Positions 1 through 8,337 of a stretch of 13,606 bases of DNA are shown here, piece by piece. Position 1 is the stretch's first letter, and the number at the start of each line of letters is the position of its first letter. The stretch is taken from NCBI GenBank assembly GCA_036939975.1, contig JALLPB010000688.1:1-13606 (forward strand), written 5' to 3'. The DNA is from Cyclostephanos tholiformis. Its lineage: Eukaryota; Bacillariophyta; Thalassiosirophyceae; Thalassiosirales; Thalassiosiraceae. A program made the position numbers and the translations under genes. The notes beneath the pieces are model-generated. The model was not told the DNA's origin. It saw nothing but the letters and a program-made list of their open reading frames with translations, and ran no database searches.

Positions 1-253
1 GTATTTGCGTGTTTGGTCAAATTCTTGTCACAAAAACTCTTAGAAAATAATGTTTTCGCCACTCTCCACATTCAAAAGAAAAAAGGTGATTTTTTCGACT
101 GATATTCGCCTGAAATTTTTCTACACAACCCCTCACAGAATCTGGAAATCTCTGACAGATTTTTTGTGTTAATTGGCGTAGTAGTTTTATGTAGAGTGGT
201 TAAGTAGCCTTATTGTCCCAACTCGTAACTCTAATGCTTTCAAATGACATATC

Positions 254-276
254 TAGTGTGAAACAGTTTCACACTA
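254..276. repeat. perfect 11-bp palindrome, copy 1
   Basis: Two 11-base arms (left TAGTGTGAAAC) are exact reverse complements separated by a single A. A near-copy follows 81 bp downstream at 335-355. The role is unknown: it could be a protein-binding site, a hairpin, or the end of a small mobile element. Confidence 0.75.
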
Positions 277-334
277 CGGACATAGTACGAGCTCTAACAT
301 AGTAATTTATACGAATTCTACACAGTCTCGCATT

Positions 335-355
335 AGTGTGAAATGGTTTCACACT
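335..355. repeat. 9-bp palindrome, copy 2 of the AGTGTGAAA element
   Basis: AGTGTGAAA is followed by TGG and then its exact reverse complement TTTCACACT. It shares both arms with the palindrome at 254-276 and differs mainly in the central bases. A partial half-site, GTGTGAA, follows at about 365-371. Confidence 0.75.
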
Positions 356-730
356 GTTTTTTTTGTGTGAACCGAATCCAAACTATTATTTTATGATTAG
401 TTTATGACAGTCACAGCAGTGATGCAGTTGGACAGATGACGTACGGAGACTGGAGCATTATCAATTCCATAAACCTCATTTTCTTTGTTTTGCAGATGCT
501 CGCAGATTCAAACATTTACACACATGTGGAATAATTGACACAGGGTGTTGAATTTTATTTACACAGGTGAGAGGAATAAACAACCTTTTGAGCCACCCAT
601 AGCATTTTGCACGGGGATCAACGTAGGAATAGTGGCCCAAAAGGCTGGTCAGTATTGTAGATTTTTTGACCAGTACCGACCGGCATCATGATGGCTCTTC
701 ATTTGACTTCTTGCCATAGTTGGATGGTCA

Positions 731-1650
731 CCCCCCCCACACCAGTAGCCGCGCCACACCATAGGCATGTGATGGGTGCCGCAGCTTTTTTTGAATCTAC
801 CTACAAGGCAAGCACTGACATGCTTTCAGGGGGAGGGGGAATTTGTTACACCTGAAAAAAATGAGCCATTGGCCAATCCCACCTCCAATTGCCCCCTCCT
901 TGTCGTAGGACAACTTCTCCCAACATTGGCAATACCTCCACACTCTATGCATGCAATGGGGGGCAGACGGTTTGTCCAAAATGGCTGGCAATGTGAGAAT
1001 TGTAGGTGGTTTTTTGGAAGTTGTGTGGAGGTTGCTTGGGGGGGGGATTTTTGAGTGGTAGGGTAGGTGCTTGGATCACCACCCGAAACCAATTTTGTCT
1101 GCCTGATTCCAAATTCCGGCATATGGCCCCATTGGCATCAACAATTGCACCATACTGGTGGCAAGCAACCGGTGGCATGGCTGGACATGAATCAGCCAAC
1201 AAGGGGGTAATCAGAGGGGGTATTTTTTGGGGGGGGGGGTGGGGTTTAGAGTAGGGTAGGTGGTAGGACCACCAAGGTTTTGAGTCATCATTCAACCAAC
1301 CACTCCTTAATTCTACGGCAAGTGATATCTTTGGTATGTACATCGTTTAAAATAGTTTGCTCCATCCTACACTGGAATTTCATTTTAATATCGCTAATTT
1401 TAGGAATGTATGTTAGAGTGCCCACAAAGCACAATTCGACCATGGTGTCCGACAATCCAACAATTCACCTTGAGCCATCAGCAATTATGGCTCACATGTC
1501 TTTCTACTATGCATGAATGGAGGTAACACTCTTGAAATGTCCAAATCCAACCATTTTTTGACGGAGATAGGTGGTGGGAATAAGGTTGGTAATTGGGTTA
1601 GTTTTGGAGTTGGCGGGCAGCAAGCATTGACATGTGATTAACTAGGGGGA
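731..1650. repeat. decayed repeat block with C and G homopolymer runs
   Basis: The block is non-coding and rich in diverged repeats. A module starting with a C run (731-738), then ACACCAG, CCACACCAT and a later GGCAAGCACTGACATG, resembles sequence at 2548-2640, and its last part also resembles 1610-1635. A second pair, both with a G run followed by GTAGGGTAGGTG and then GGA(T)CACCA, lies at about 1038-1080 and 1229-1275. Small ORFs here differ from frame to frame and look like chance. I cannot name the element family. Confidence 0.45.
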
Positions 1651-2547
1651 AGTGAGATAAAAAATATATCACCGAACTATGATGGCCACCAGCACACCAT
1701 GACCACTATGATTCCCCCCCCCAGCACTGAAGCATTCAATTATCATCCAATATGCTATGCAATAGTTCTTTGTGATTAAAACTAGATAATATTATCATTT
1801 TTACTATTTTTATCTATTCAAAAGGATTGGTGCATTGTTGAGGCTTTCCCAAACAAACGCCGCACTATGATCACCCCTCGCCACCCCTACTAGCCTCCAG
1901 CAACCACCCCTGCCTCCCATGACTGCCGATTTTTTCCACTGGCAACAATGTATGGCACTTACATGATGGGTGGAGGCACCATCATTGTCTACATCGGCAA
2001 TACACTTGTAAGGAGCATGGCACATCAACAACGTGTTGATGCCTCACTCAACAAACACAGAGCTTTCATTACCCCCCCTCCACCCCAACTACTAAGTTGA
2101 TTGTTATATAATGAACCACAACCATTAATTGCTTCCTCGGACAATGGCTGGTGATCTTGGCAATGGATACTGGCCCCATCATTGTCCGGAATGTGTTTGT
2201 AATATAATTTGTTGATGGCAAAATGGCACTATCTGGACCAAGACAGTTCTAGAGAACACTGCCATGATGGTCTCTACTGTGCCCAAATGGCACAGACCTT
2301 GATCGTGGTGCTAAGAAGGTGCCTTCTGCTTCGGTGCAGTAGAAACCCACAAATTAAGGGATAATGATCGGTTGATGGGTGTATTGATTATTTTAAGGGC
2401 AATGGAGATAAAAATGTTAGCATTGCTGAACAAAACTTTTTGATGGTGAAACTGACGGGGCGGGGTTTGGGGAGGAAACAAAACAACAGCCTGACAGTCA
2501 CCGTATCATCTAAGAAGTGGCGACCCCTCATGGCAATTGGATTGCTG
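1651..2547. other. gene-free spacer with scattered repeat fragments
   Basis: No coding region is supported. A C9 run followed by AGCACTG at 1714-1728 matches the start of the decayed module at 2548. The words CATCATTGTC plus GCAAT or GGAAT plus TTGTAA occur at about 1978-2010 and again at about 2177-2203. A 9-bp inverted repeat (CGGACAATG) has arms at 2138-2146 and 2180-2188. Confidence 0.45.
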
Positions 2548-2645
2548 CCCCCCCAGCACTGGCGGATGTGCCACACCATGGGAAATTGATGGGTGGTGCA
2601 GCTTTGTTTAAGTCTGCCGGCAATGCAAGTATCTGTGTGTCATAG
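2548..2645 (+). repeat. second recognisable copy of the polyC-AGCACTG repeat module
   Basis: A run of seven C is followed by AGCACTGGCGG, then GCCACACCATGGG, GATGGGTGGTGCAGCTTTGTTTAAGTC, split here as GATGGGTGGTGCAGC and TTTGTTTAAGTC, and CAATGCAAGTATCTG. This aligns collinearly with 731-815, where the same words appear in the same order with substitutions. The spacing is conserved, which argues for an old duplicated element rather than shared composition. Confidence 0.55.
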
Positions 2646-2777
2646 GCCTTTCTATCTAGTAAGGTAGCTAGCAAATACATAATCGCTGAAAGGTGCAAGA
2701 CTAGCTAGAGGCAAGTCGTCGGTGTAAGTACAGATGGACCATCATACGGACAGACCGATCTTGAAGACAGATGGACA

Positions 2778-2839
2778 ATCTAACATGTGGAATGATATGC
2801 CATGTAGTATCTAACATGTGGATGGATACGCCACGTAGT
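2778..2839 (+). repeat. tandem duplication, two 31-bp units
   Basis: Two adjacent units of 31 bp (2778-2808 and 2809-2839) both begin ATCTAACATGTGG and both end in GTAGT. They agree at 27 of 31 positions by eye. No gene is associated with them. Confidence 0.8.
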
Positions 2840-2853
2840 ATACCAAATTCCTT

Positions 2854-2875
2854 CGTAGGATCAAAAGATCCTACG
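2854..2875. repeat. 9-bp perfect stem with AAAA loop
   Basis: CGTAGGATC at 2854-2862 is followed by AAAA and its exact complement GATCCTACG at 2867-2875. A second inverted repeat, GGATTCC/GGAATCC at 2911-2917 and 2925-2931, follows. The words GTATACC plus a TTCC-type box also recur at about 2839 and 2905. The group resembles the folded end of a small transposable element, but no full element could be delimited. Confidence 0.6.
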
Positions 2876-3351
2876 CATGCCAAGTCAGAGATTCTTTGGA
2901 AAAGTATACCGGATTCCCAAGTACGGAATCCTACAGCTCGGCACACTATTTTCATTTAAAAGTAGTCTTATTAATTTCATAATTTTCAAAATTATCCAAC
3001 ACACACATGAATTCTCCTTTCTTCATATCTACGCATCTTCTAGCTATTGGCTTAGGACACAGCTACTCAGGCTGCTGGTTCATTGATTTTGTACCCCGTC
3101 CACTTGCAAATCATGTGTGTTCTACGGTAGCCCACTCTATGTATGCTTTAGTGGCTCCCCATCCTGTTTCTCCTGATCTGCTATGTGTAGGCCTTGGTAT
3201 GGTGCCACAGACATTCTCGCATTGAGGACAGCTTTCTGGCGATCCCCTATATGCCCAGGTTGGGCCTGGGTGCATTTGATGGTGCACTCCTCTCCTTCCA
3301 CAGCACATAGAACAAAAAGGGGAGGGGCCACAACCCCCACAACCAACCACC

Positions 3352-3927
3352 ATGGATGCCTCCTCTCACAGCCTCAGGCAGTGTAGCACGTGCACCTATG
3401 CCGATATGAGGTGCAAGATGTGTGGCGCTGCCTTCTGTGCAAAGCTCCCGGAAAACTGTGCTCCTGCATCCATTAGTGTTGCTCCAAAGCCATGCAAGCT
3501 GTTGAAGATGACAGCAAAGTTGGGGAAGCCACTCCCCCAAGACCAGCCTCCCCCCATGCATCTGTCCGGTGTGGTCCTTGATGTTGTCGGTACAAATAGG
3601 GGCAATTGCGGGCACTCCTGCGAGGAGCACCCTCACACCTGTGGCATGGTGGTCATCGTGGATGATGCCGTCGTCCGCATCCAAAGAGAGCAGATTTTGA
3701 TGGAGGATTTGACAGGTAAGATGAAGGAGGATGAGATGGTGCTCACCATCACTTGGGCGAGCAACAGCATTGACCGCTGTTGTGTTGGCTTCCTCCCCAA
3801 GGCATACGTCCCACACGCAAATCTGTGGGATGGTCTCTTGTGTCAGGTGGTCTTCATTGGGTCGGTGGATGACCCCTCTTCTGTCCGCAAGTATCACCAC
3901 TATTTGGGTGACAGTTGGTTATTTTGA
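3352..3927 (+). CDS. hypothetical cysteine-rich protein, 191 aa; possibly transposon-derived
   Basis: This is an intact ORF from an ATG in a favourable context (ACCACC before ATGG) to TGA. The last upstream in-frame stop is at 3277-3279, so this is the first ATG of the open frame. The N-terminal third has paired cysteines, CSTC at about residues 12-15 and CKMC at about 21-24, followed by FC and ENC, which looks like a small zinc-binding ribbon. The C-terminal half has HSCEEHPHTC, a MVVIVDDAVVRI strand, VGFLPKAYV and DDPSSVRKYHHYLG. I do not recognise a named family. The pattern recalls multicopy, possibly transposon-linked proteins of centric diatoms, but that is memory without a search. No splice partner is evident. 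The opposite strand also has a long ORF (3247-3900), but it lacks these ordered motifs. It could be the last exon of a longer decayed gene. Confidence 0.5.
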   Translation: MDASSHSLRQCSTCTYADMRCKMCGAAFCAKLPENCAPASISVAPKPCKLLKMTAKLGKPLPQDQPPPMHLSGVVLDVVGTNRGNCGHSCEEHPHTCGMVVIVDDAVVRIQREQILMEDLTGKMKEDEMVLTITWASNSIDRCCVGFLPKAYVPHANLWDGLLCQVVFIGSVDDPSSVRKYHHYLGDSWLF

Positions 3928-3986
3928 ACCATTTAAATTTTTTTTTATGAAAAAGAAATATTGTACGTTAAAAGAAATATCATACC

Positions 3987-4304
3987 TTAAACAATTTTTA
4001 TTTTTTTCAGCAAAGAAAAAACAGTTTTGTAACCGCTATTTGTTTTCTTACATAGTACAGCAATGATAGGTTGGAGATAATCCTCTGGGGATCCCTTGAC
4101 AAAGACGGTCATGGAAAAGACTGACACGTCAGGCAGCTTAACCTTAAGCATCTCTGTGATATCTTTCACCTGTAGTAGATCCATTGGCAGGATGTATGGG
4201 ATGGGTGGGCAATTGCCCAGATGCCCTTTCTCACACTTGGAATCCTTCCACCCTTCAGTTGCCTTGGAGGAACTGCTCATCCTTTCAGAAAGATACAGTG
4301 GCAT
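3987..4304 (-). pseudogene. possible retrotransposon gag-like fragment
   Basis: On the minus strand the frame from the ATG at 4302-4304 carries a polar start, a KCEKGHLGNC segment, then the block VSVFSMTVFVKGSPEDYLQP. The hydrophobic-charged stretch followed by GSPEDYL resembles the SGTPEEYL/W motif that opens the gag-like domain of many diatom LTR retrotransposon polyproteins. The homology ends at about 4045, where the sequence becomes AT-rich, so it would be a truncated remnant. No protease, integrase or reverse transcriptase sequence follows. The match is short and made by eye, so coincidence is possible. Confidence 0.3.
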
Positions 4305-4339
4305 TCTGATAAGTAGCTTCTTAAAAAACAACTTGGGGG

Positions 4340-4594
4340 GAACTTGAAGAAAGCTAACACAATGTTGTAGCTATACTGGCTCAGCACATGGAAAATCGAT
4401 TATTGTGGGACACTTGTAACTGACGAAGCCCGTAGGTCAGACAGAGGATCTGCTTGAGGCTCAAAAAACCAGTTGCTTGAAAAATGCACTGCTTGTAGGG
4501 TACAAAGCAAGGTTTTGACTTGGGATGGAATATTTAATGTAGCAATTCCACTATAAATGGGGAAGTATTGAGTTAATAATACTCAGAAGAGAAA
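4340..4594. other. short spacer between ORF fragments
   Basis: No motif or gene is visible. The sequence is moderately AT-rich with no clear repeat. Confidence 0.4.
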
Positions 4595-4921
4595 TTATGA
4601 GCTTACTTTATGGGGACAAAAGATCTTAACTATAAAGTGAGGGAAATGCACATCGCGTTGGATTCTTCGCAATTTAGAATCACCAAGGTGCACAATCTGA
4701 GTGGCGAGTGCCATCTCAGAAAGATTGCCATCCTGTACCAGAGTCTTACATACAGGGTGTGCATTGGACCATATTGTAAATTTGGTCCCATGTGTAGCCT
4801 TTGGTACATATACCACATCTTTCTCAGGGATATTGCTTACCATGTAGGATTTGTTGTATATTATGTGGTAGTCTCCACCACCTATTTCAGGTGATGACTG
4901 TCTGTCGTCTACATACATCAA
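4595..4921 (-). pseudogene. minus-strand ORF fragment, unrecognised
   Basis: An ATG-initiated open frame of 108 codons on the minus strand starts MMYVDDRQSSPEIGGG. It has a mixed, protein-like composition and ends at a TAA just inside the 4595 edge. It lies upstream, in the sense of the minus strand, of the gag-like fragment at 3987-4304, and could be an earlier part of the same decayed element or an exon. I see no catalytic motif or domain. Overlapping frames are also open, so the coding call is weak. Confidence 0.2.
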
Positions 4922-5700
4922 TGATTGGCTTATTTAGCAAATTGTGACATCTAGCACGATAGTTTCCTGCCAATATGCCATCCAGTTCATTATGATGCAG
5001 CATCAACAAAGCACTATGTTCCATGATGTTACTTGGTCAGATGCAGTGGGGCAGTAGGCGGTGTTGTCCATGGGGTGGGCAGCCATGTGATGGATGACAA
5101 GGATGACAACATATCATTGACTGCATCATTGACGGTGTCATTGCAACCATTGTGACAATGAACAATGATGCTCAACATTCCTGTTCTTCCTGCACTCTTG
5201 ATGTCCTTTGCATATGACCAGGAAAGAACAAAGAAGAGCATGTTAGCAATGTTGATGTGTGATGTGCAGAGGCAGGGGGGATAGAGGATGTTGTTAATGC
5301 ATGGTCATCGAGCCATGTTGGTGACAATGTGGAGGAGAGAGGAGGTGGAAGCATCGTTGTCATTGCCAAAGGGAGGGGGAAGGGGTGAGGGACAAGGGAC
5401 ATCATCATTGTTGCCATTATTGAGCTGTGCGGGTGACTGCGAGAGGAGTTTGGCACAGGAAAAAGGTGGCAGGGGGATGGCAATGATGATGGTGCAAGGG
5501 GAGGTCATGTCTTTGTTGTCATCACCATTGTCATCACCATCAACTCCGATCTTTGCTGTCCAGCATCCTCCCTCCCTTATCATCCCCGACTAGACCAGGA
5601 GAAGAGTTAGTATTTGCAACTGAGTTTTCGAGTTTTTGGAGACAATGATGGGATGATGGGTTGTTTTTGATGGCGTGTTGGGGCAGGGATAAAGGCTAGT
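4922..5700. other. low-complexity TGATG/CATTG and G-rich non-coding stretch
   Basis: The stretch is dominated by words such as GATGAC, CATTG, TGATGG and GGGAGG. Open frames on both strands give biased proteins (Met/Ser/Pro on one strand, Gly/Glu on the other), as simple-sequence composition would predict. I do not support a gene here. Confidence 0.5.
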
Positions 5701-5701
5701 T

Positions 5702-6017
5702 AGGGGCCCTCAAATTTGACTAATCATTATCTAGTCTTCACCTTTGTCAAATTATTACTCTAGTCTCTATCCTAATTGTAAACCAATCATGGTAATTATT
5801 TTTTTTATTGCATGGGTACTCATGTGACTGAAAAAACTTATGTGACTGCTACGGACAGGCCATTGCCGTACGATATGTACCCAGTATTTATCCACTTGTA
5901 TTCAGCCAAAATACTTTGTCTAAAACCCATACAAATTTACATAAGTGATATTTCTGCAACTGAGCCCATCTGAAATGTGACTGGAGGCCCACTATTAAAT
6001 TGGAAAATTTGGCCCCT
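5702..6017. mobile_element. possible MITE-like element
   Basis: GGGGCCCTCAAATTTGAC at about 5703-5720 is matched near 6000-6017 by an inverted, imperfect counterpart that reads GGGGCCAAATTTTCC on the other strand. The interior is AT-rich and has no ORF. It includes two direct copies of ATGTGACTG (about 5823 and 5840) and a diverged pair of about 28-bp units at about 5718-5772. No clear target-site duplication was found, so the boundaries are tentative. Confidence 0.25.
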
Positions 6018-6165
6018 CCCTTATTATTTCCTCCACTTTAGTCAACATAGGTATGTCTTTTTTATCAATGCAACTGACTGTGCTTGATAAAAACACTTTT
6101 ACCATACCAATATTGCAATTAAATGCAAAGTTACAAATGACTGTGATATATTTTGGGGATCGTGG

Positions 6166-8337
6166 CTAAGCATTCATCCAAGCCTCGGGGAATACGTCAT
6201 CTGGTATCATCATTTCGTGCCGGAAGGCACCTGACACGAATTCCTCCTTAGTGTATGGTTTGTCGCACACCTTGATTGCACGACGGGGGACTTTGGTAAG
6301 GACGTGGGCCTCTCCCGTGGGGGGTACGACATCCTCCAGCGATGGCATCACGATATGACTCCACATGAACATGGGTATTTTGTCAATGTTGTCAACCTGG
6401 TCTACAGTAAGCATTTTTGTTGTGTAGGAGTATTCCACCCCTTCACCTTTCTCTGTACCACTGCCACGCTCAACCGCACGGGAGATAATTTGGCAAGGAC
6501 ATAGTCGCAGTTCCATCCAATCGTCCTCCCATATAAAAGATCCCTGGGAATCACCCCGATGGTAGTCGTAATGGCAGTAAAATATGACGTTGTCCGGATA
6601 TGGCATCGAATATTGTTCCTCCACGGTGCGCAGAGGTTCCTCAATCAACGATGCAGGGACATAATCTTCGGAGCCGAGAGTGGGCCTCCATCGCACGACG
6701 TACTCCTCCCACGCGGCCACCCATTCTGGTCCGTAATCAAGGAACACCTCCTCGCCCGGCTGTATGTCGCGCGTGGCGATGAAGTCCATCGACAACCCGA
6801 CGCCGACGGTGCTTTTGAGGTAATCCACGTCCTCCTCGAGCCAATGGGCATTATGATTCGGCGTCGACGGTTCGGACCACCTGATAACAACGTTCGTCAA
6901 CTCGCCGCTACCGTGATTGATGTACGCAGATGGCGACGTGTAAGGACAGAGCAATACCGTGGACCTGCGATGGCCGAAGCAGTAATTCAACAATAGCTGA
7001 TACCCCGACGGCACATCGTTGTCGTCATCGTCGTCGTCGTCGTCATCGTGCAAGTACGATGCCGACGATATATTCGCGTACAGGTAAAATGCGGATTTAT
7101 TCGCCACGTGCAACAATGGACCGGGAGCGACCAATCCCCCTTCCGGTATGTATCGCGATGCGAACGCCCCCCTCCCCGCCTGCCTGATCGTCGAATTTCC
7201 CGGTCGTATGTTATCCATGCACCGTCCATTCGTTTCGAGCCATTCCAACGAGCGTACGCTGTACGGAAATAGACTCATGGCCGATCCGATCGATTGTGCG
7301 GTAAGCATGTCCCCAAACGACACGGGCAGGGCATTCGCGTTCCTCGTGTCGAATTTGCCGAGCGCGGTCACGACGTCCCACAGATCACGAGAGAAGCCGT
7401 TCGTCGTCGTCGTGCTGCCGCCGTGCTTCAGCGTCAAATATTTGAATTTCGCGAGGAATACGTCCACCTCGTGATAATTCGATTCGAACGGGACGTTACC
7501 CACTATACGACGACGGGATTCGAACCAATGCTCCCCGTAGCTAACGAATATTTCACCGCCCGCGGGGACGTCGCTCGTGGCGTACATCCTCTGATCGTGA
7601 TACCCCGTGAATCCCGAAGTGCCAACGTCTGTGGAACGATGCAATCCGGCGTGATCGTAGCCTCGCACTCTGCCCTCTTTTGCATTAATTAGCGCGAAGT
7701 TGCAATTCGGTACGCATCCGGTACCCAGGACGATGGCGTATCCGTCGTGGACGTCGTATTGCATGTCCAGTTCCTCGAGATTCCACGAGTATTGTTTCCA
7801 CAGTAGTTCATAATCGATGATCGAACCTACGTGCGCGTCGAGATCGTGTAGGGGTACGACGATGTCCGGTTCTGCGATTCGATCGCCATCGTGCAAGTTA
7901 ATGCCGGTGAATATCCCAAGTCCGGCTTTTTTTTGGTAGGAGGAGGAGGAGGAGGAGGCGAGTAGCGTCAGCATAAGAGAAAGAAGAACTCGTCTTCTAA
8001 ACGAGAAAATCGGGGACGAAACTAACGATGCAATATCAATAAATGTATCATCCTCATTTATTTCGAACCTACCATTCGGAATGGTGGACTCCGCCAGATA
8101 GAGACGGCATTTCGGATGCTCGACGTCGGCGTCGGCGACGATGGCAGCTCCTGTTAGTATTTTCCCTTCGCCTCCTCCTTGGGAACGATGCGCTATGCGA
8201 TTGTTCAAAAGAAGTAATGGGAGGAGGTTTATTATAATCCACCGCGATTTTAAATGGACGCTCGAACTGATCATCATGGCGGTGGGGCAGCGGGGTGCTC
8301 GCCTCCCATGGCGTAGCGAGCGGCTGCCCCCGGCCAT
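6166..8337 (-). CDS. tandem SET-domain protein with N-terminal hydrophobic segment
   Basis: This is a single-exon gene of 723 aa ending at TAG 6166-6168. The start is the first ATG, at 8335-8337, with A at -3 and G at +4; a second start at 8275-8277 would give 703 aa. Two SET-like domains, the fold of protein lysine methyltransferases, are visible. SET1 (about residues 139-271) runs from GLGIF through CVPNCN to EIFVSYGEHW. SET2 (about 388-548) runs from GRGAF through YINHG to DIQPGEEVFLDYGPEW. The canonical NHSCxPN signature is split and incomplete: SET1 keeps CVPNC without the NHS, and SET2 keeps INHG without the cysteines. The C-terminal block VPRRAIKVCDKPY...AFRHEM...FPEAW (about 683-720) matches a tail I recall from diatom SET proteins. 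Hydrophobic stretches at about 33-44 and 117-130 suggest a signal peptide or anchor. The histone or non-histone substrate is unknown. The gene is divergent from the gene at 8788. Confidence 0.85.
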   Translation of the reverse strand: MAGGSRSLRHGRRAPRCPTAMMISSSVHLKSRWIIINLLPLLLLNNRIAHRSQGGGEGKILTGAAIVADADVEHPKCRLYLAESTIPNGRFEINEDDTFIDIASLVSSPIFSFRRRVLLSLMLTLLASSSSSSYQKKAGLGIFTGINLHDGDRIAEPDIVVPLHDLDAHVGSIIDYELLWKQYSWNLEELDMQYDVHDGYAIVLGTGCVPNCNFALINAKEGRVRGYDHAGLHRSTDVGTSGFTGYHDQRMYATSDVPAGGEIFVSYGEHWFESRRRIVGNVPFESNYHEVDVFLAKFKYLTLKHGGSTTTTNGFSRDLWDVVTALGKFDTRNANALPVSFGDMLTAQSIGSAMSLFPYSVRSLEWLETNGRCMDNIRPGNSTIRQAGRGAFASRYIPEGGLVAPGPLLHVANKSAFYLYANISSASYLHDDDDDDDDDNDVPSGYQLLLNYCFGHRRSTVLLCPYTSPSAYINHGSGELTNVVIRWSEPSTPNHNAHWLEEDVDYLKSTVGVGLSMDFIATRDIQPGEEVFLDYGPEWVAAWEEYVVRWRPTLGSEDYVPASLIEEPLRTVEEQYSMPYPDNVIFYCHYDYHRGDSQGSFIWEDDWMELRLCPCQIISRAVERGSGTEKGEGVEYSYTTKMLTVDQVDNIDKIPMFMWSHIVMPSLEDVVPPTGEAHVLTKVPRRAIKVCDKPYTKEEFVSGAFRHEMMIPDDVFPEAWMNA
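7015..7047 (-). repeat. GAC/GAT trinucleotide microsatellite inside the SET gene
   Basis: The run encodes nine consecutive aspartates followed by Asn-Asp (about residues 431-441). It is inserted within the SET2 domain, between the first strands and the YINHG motif, so it probably lies in a surface loop. Such repeats change length readily, so alleles may differ here. Confidence 0.85.
7939..7956 (-). repeat. TCC trinucleotide run encoding six serines
   Basis: This short TCC repeat encodes Ser residues directly after the second hydrophobic segment of the SET protein (about residues 128-133). On the plus strand it reads as a GGA run. Confidence 0.8.

Larger units (their letters stand above)
1..730. 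other. AT-rich gene-free stretch
   Basis: No credible coding region is visible here. The sequence is AT-rich, and the only distinct structures are the two palindromes annotated separately near 254-276 and 335-355. From about 590 the composition shifts and joins the repeat-rich block that follows. I see no promoter that can be tied to a gene. Confidence 0.6.

Noticed and set aside
254..371. CRISPR-like repeat-spacer arrangement
   Set aside because: There are only two palindromic copies plus a half site, with no further units and no cas genes, and the host appears eukaryotic.
776..1516. Several short ORFs on both strands
   Set aside because: They overlap each other in different frames within decayed repeats and contain residues encoded by homopolymers. 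There is no sign of protein conservation.
3247..3900. 217-codon minus-strand ORF opposite the cysteine-rich gene
   Set aside because: It lacks recognisable motifs, while the plus strand has ordered CxxC pairs and a good start context. I take it as the mirror of the real frame.
5172..5593. Overlapping ORFs on both strands of about 92-103 codons
   Set aside because: All are products of TGATG/GGGAGG low-complexity sequence, with strongly biased composition and no motif.
7505..7530. GATTCGAACC, which resembles the T-arm of a tRNA on the minus strand
   Set aside because: It lies inside the SET1 coding sequence (FESRRR region), and no acceptor stem, D-arm or anticodon arm is found around it.
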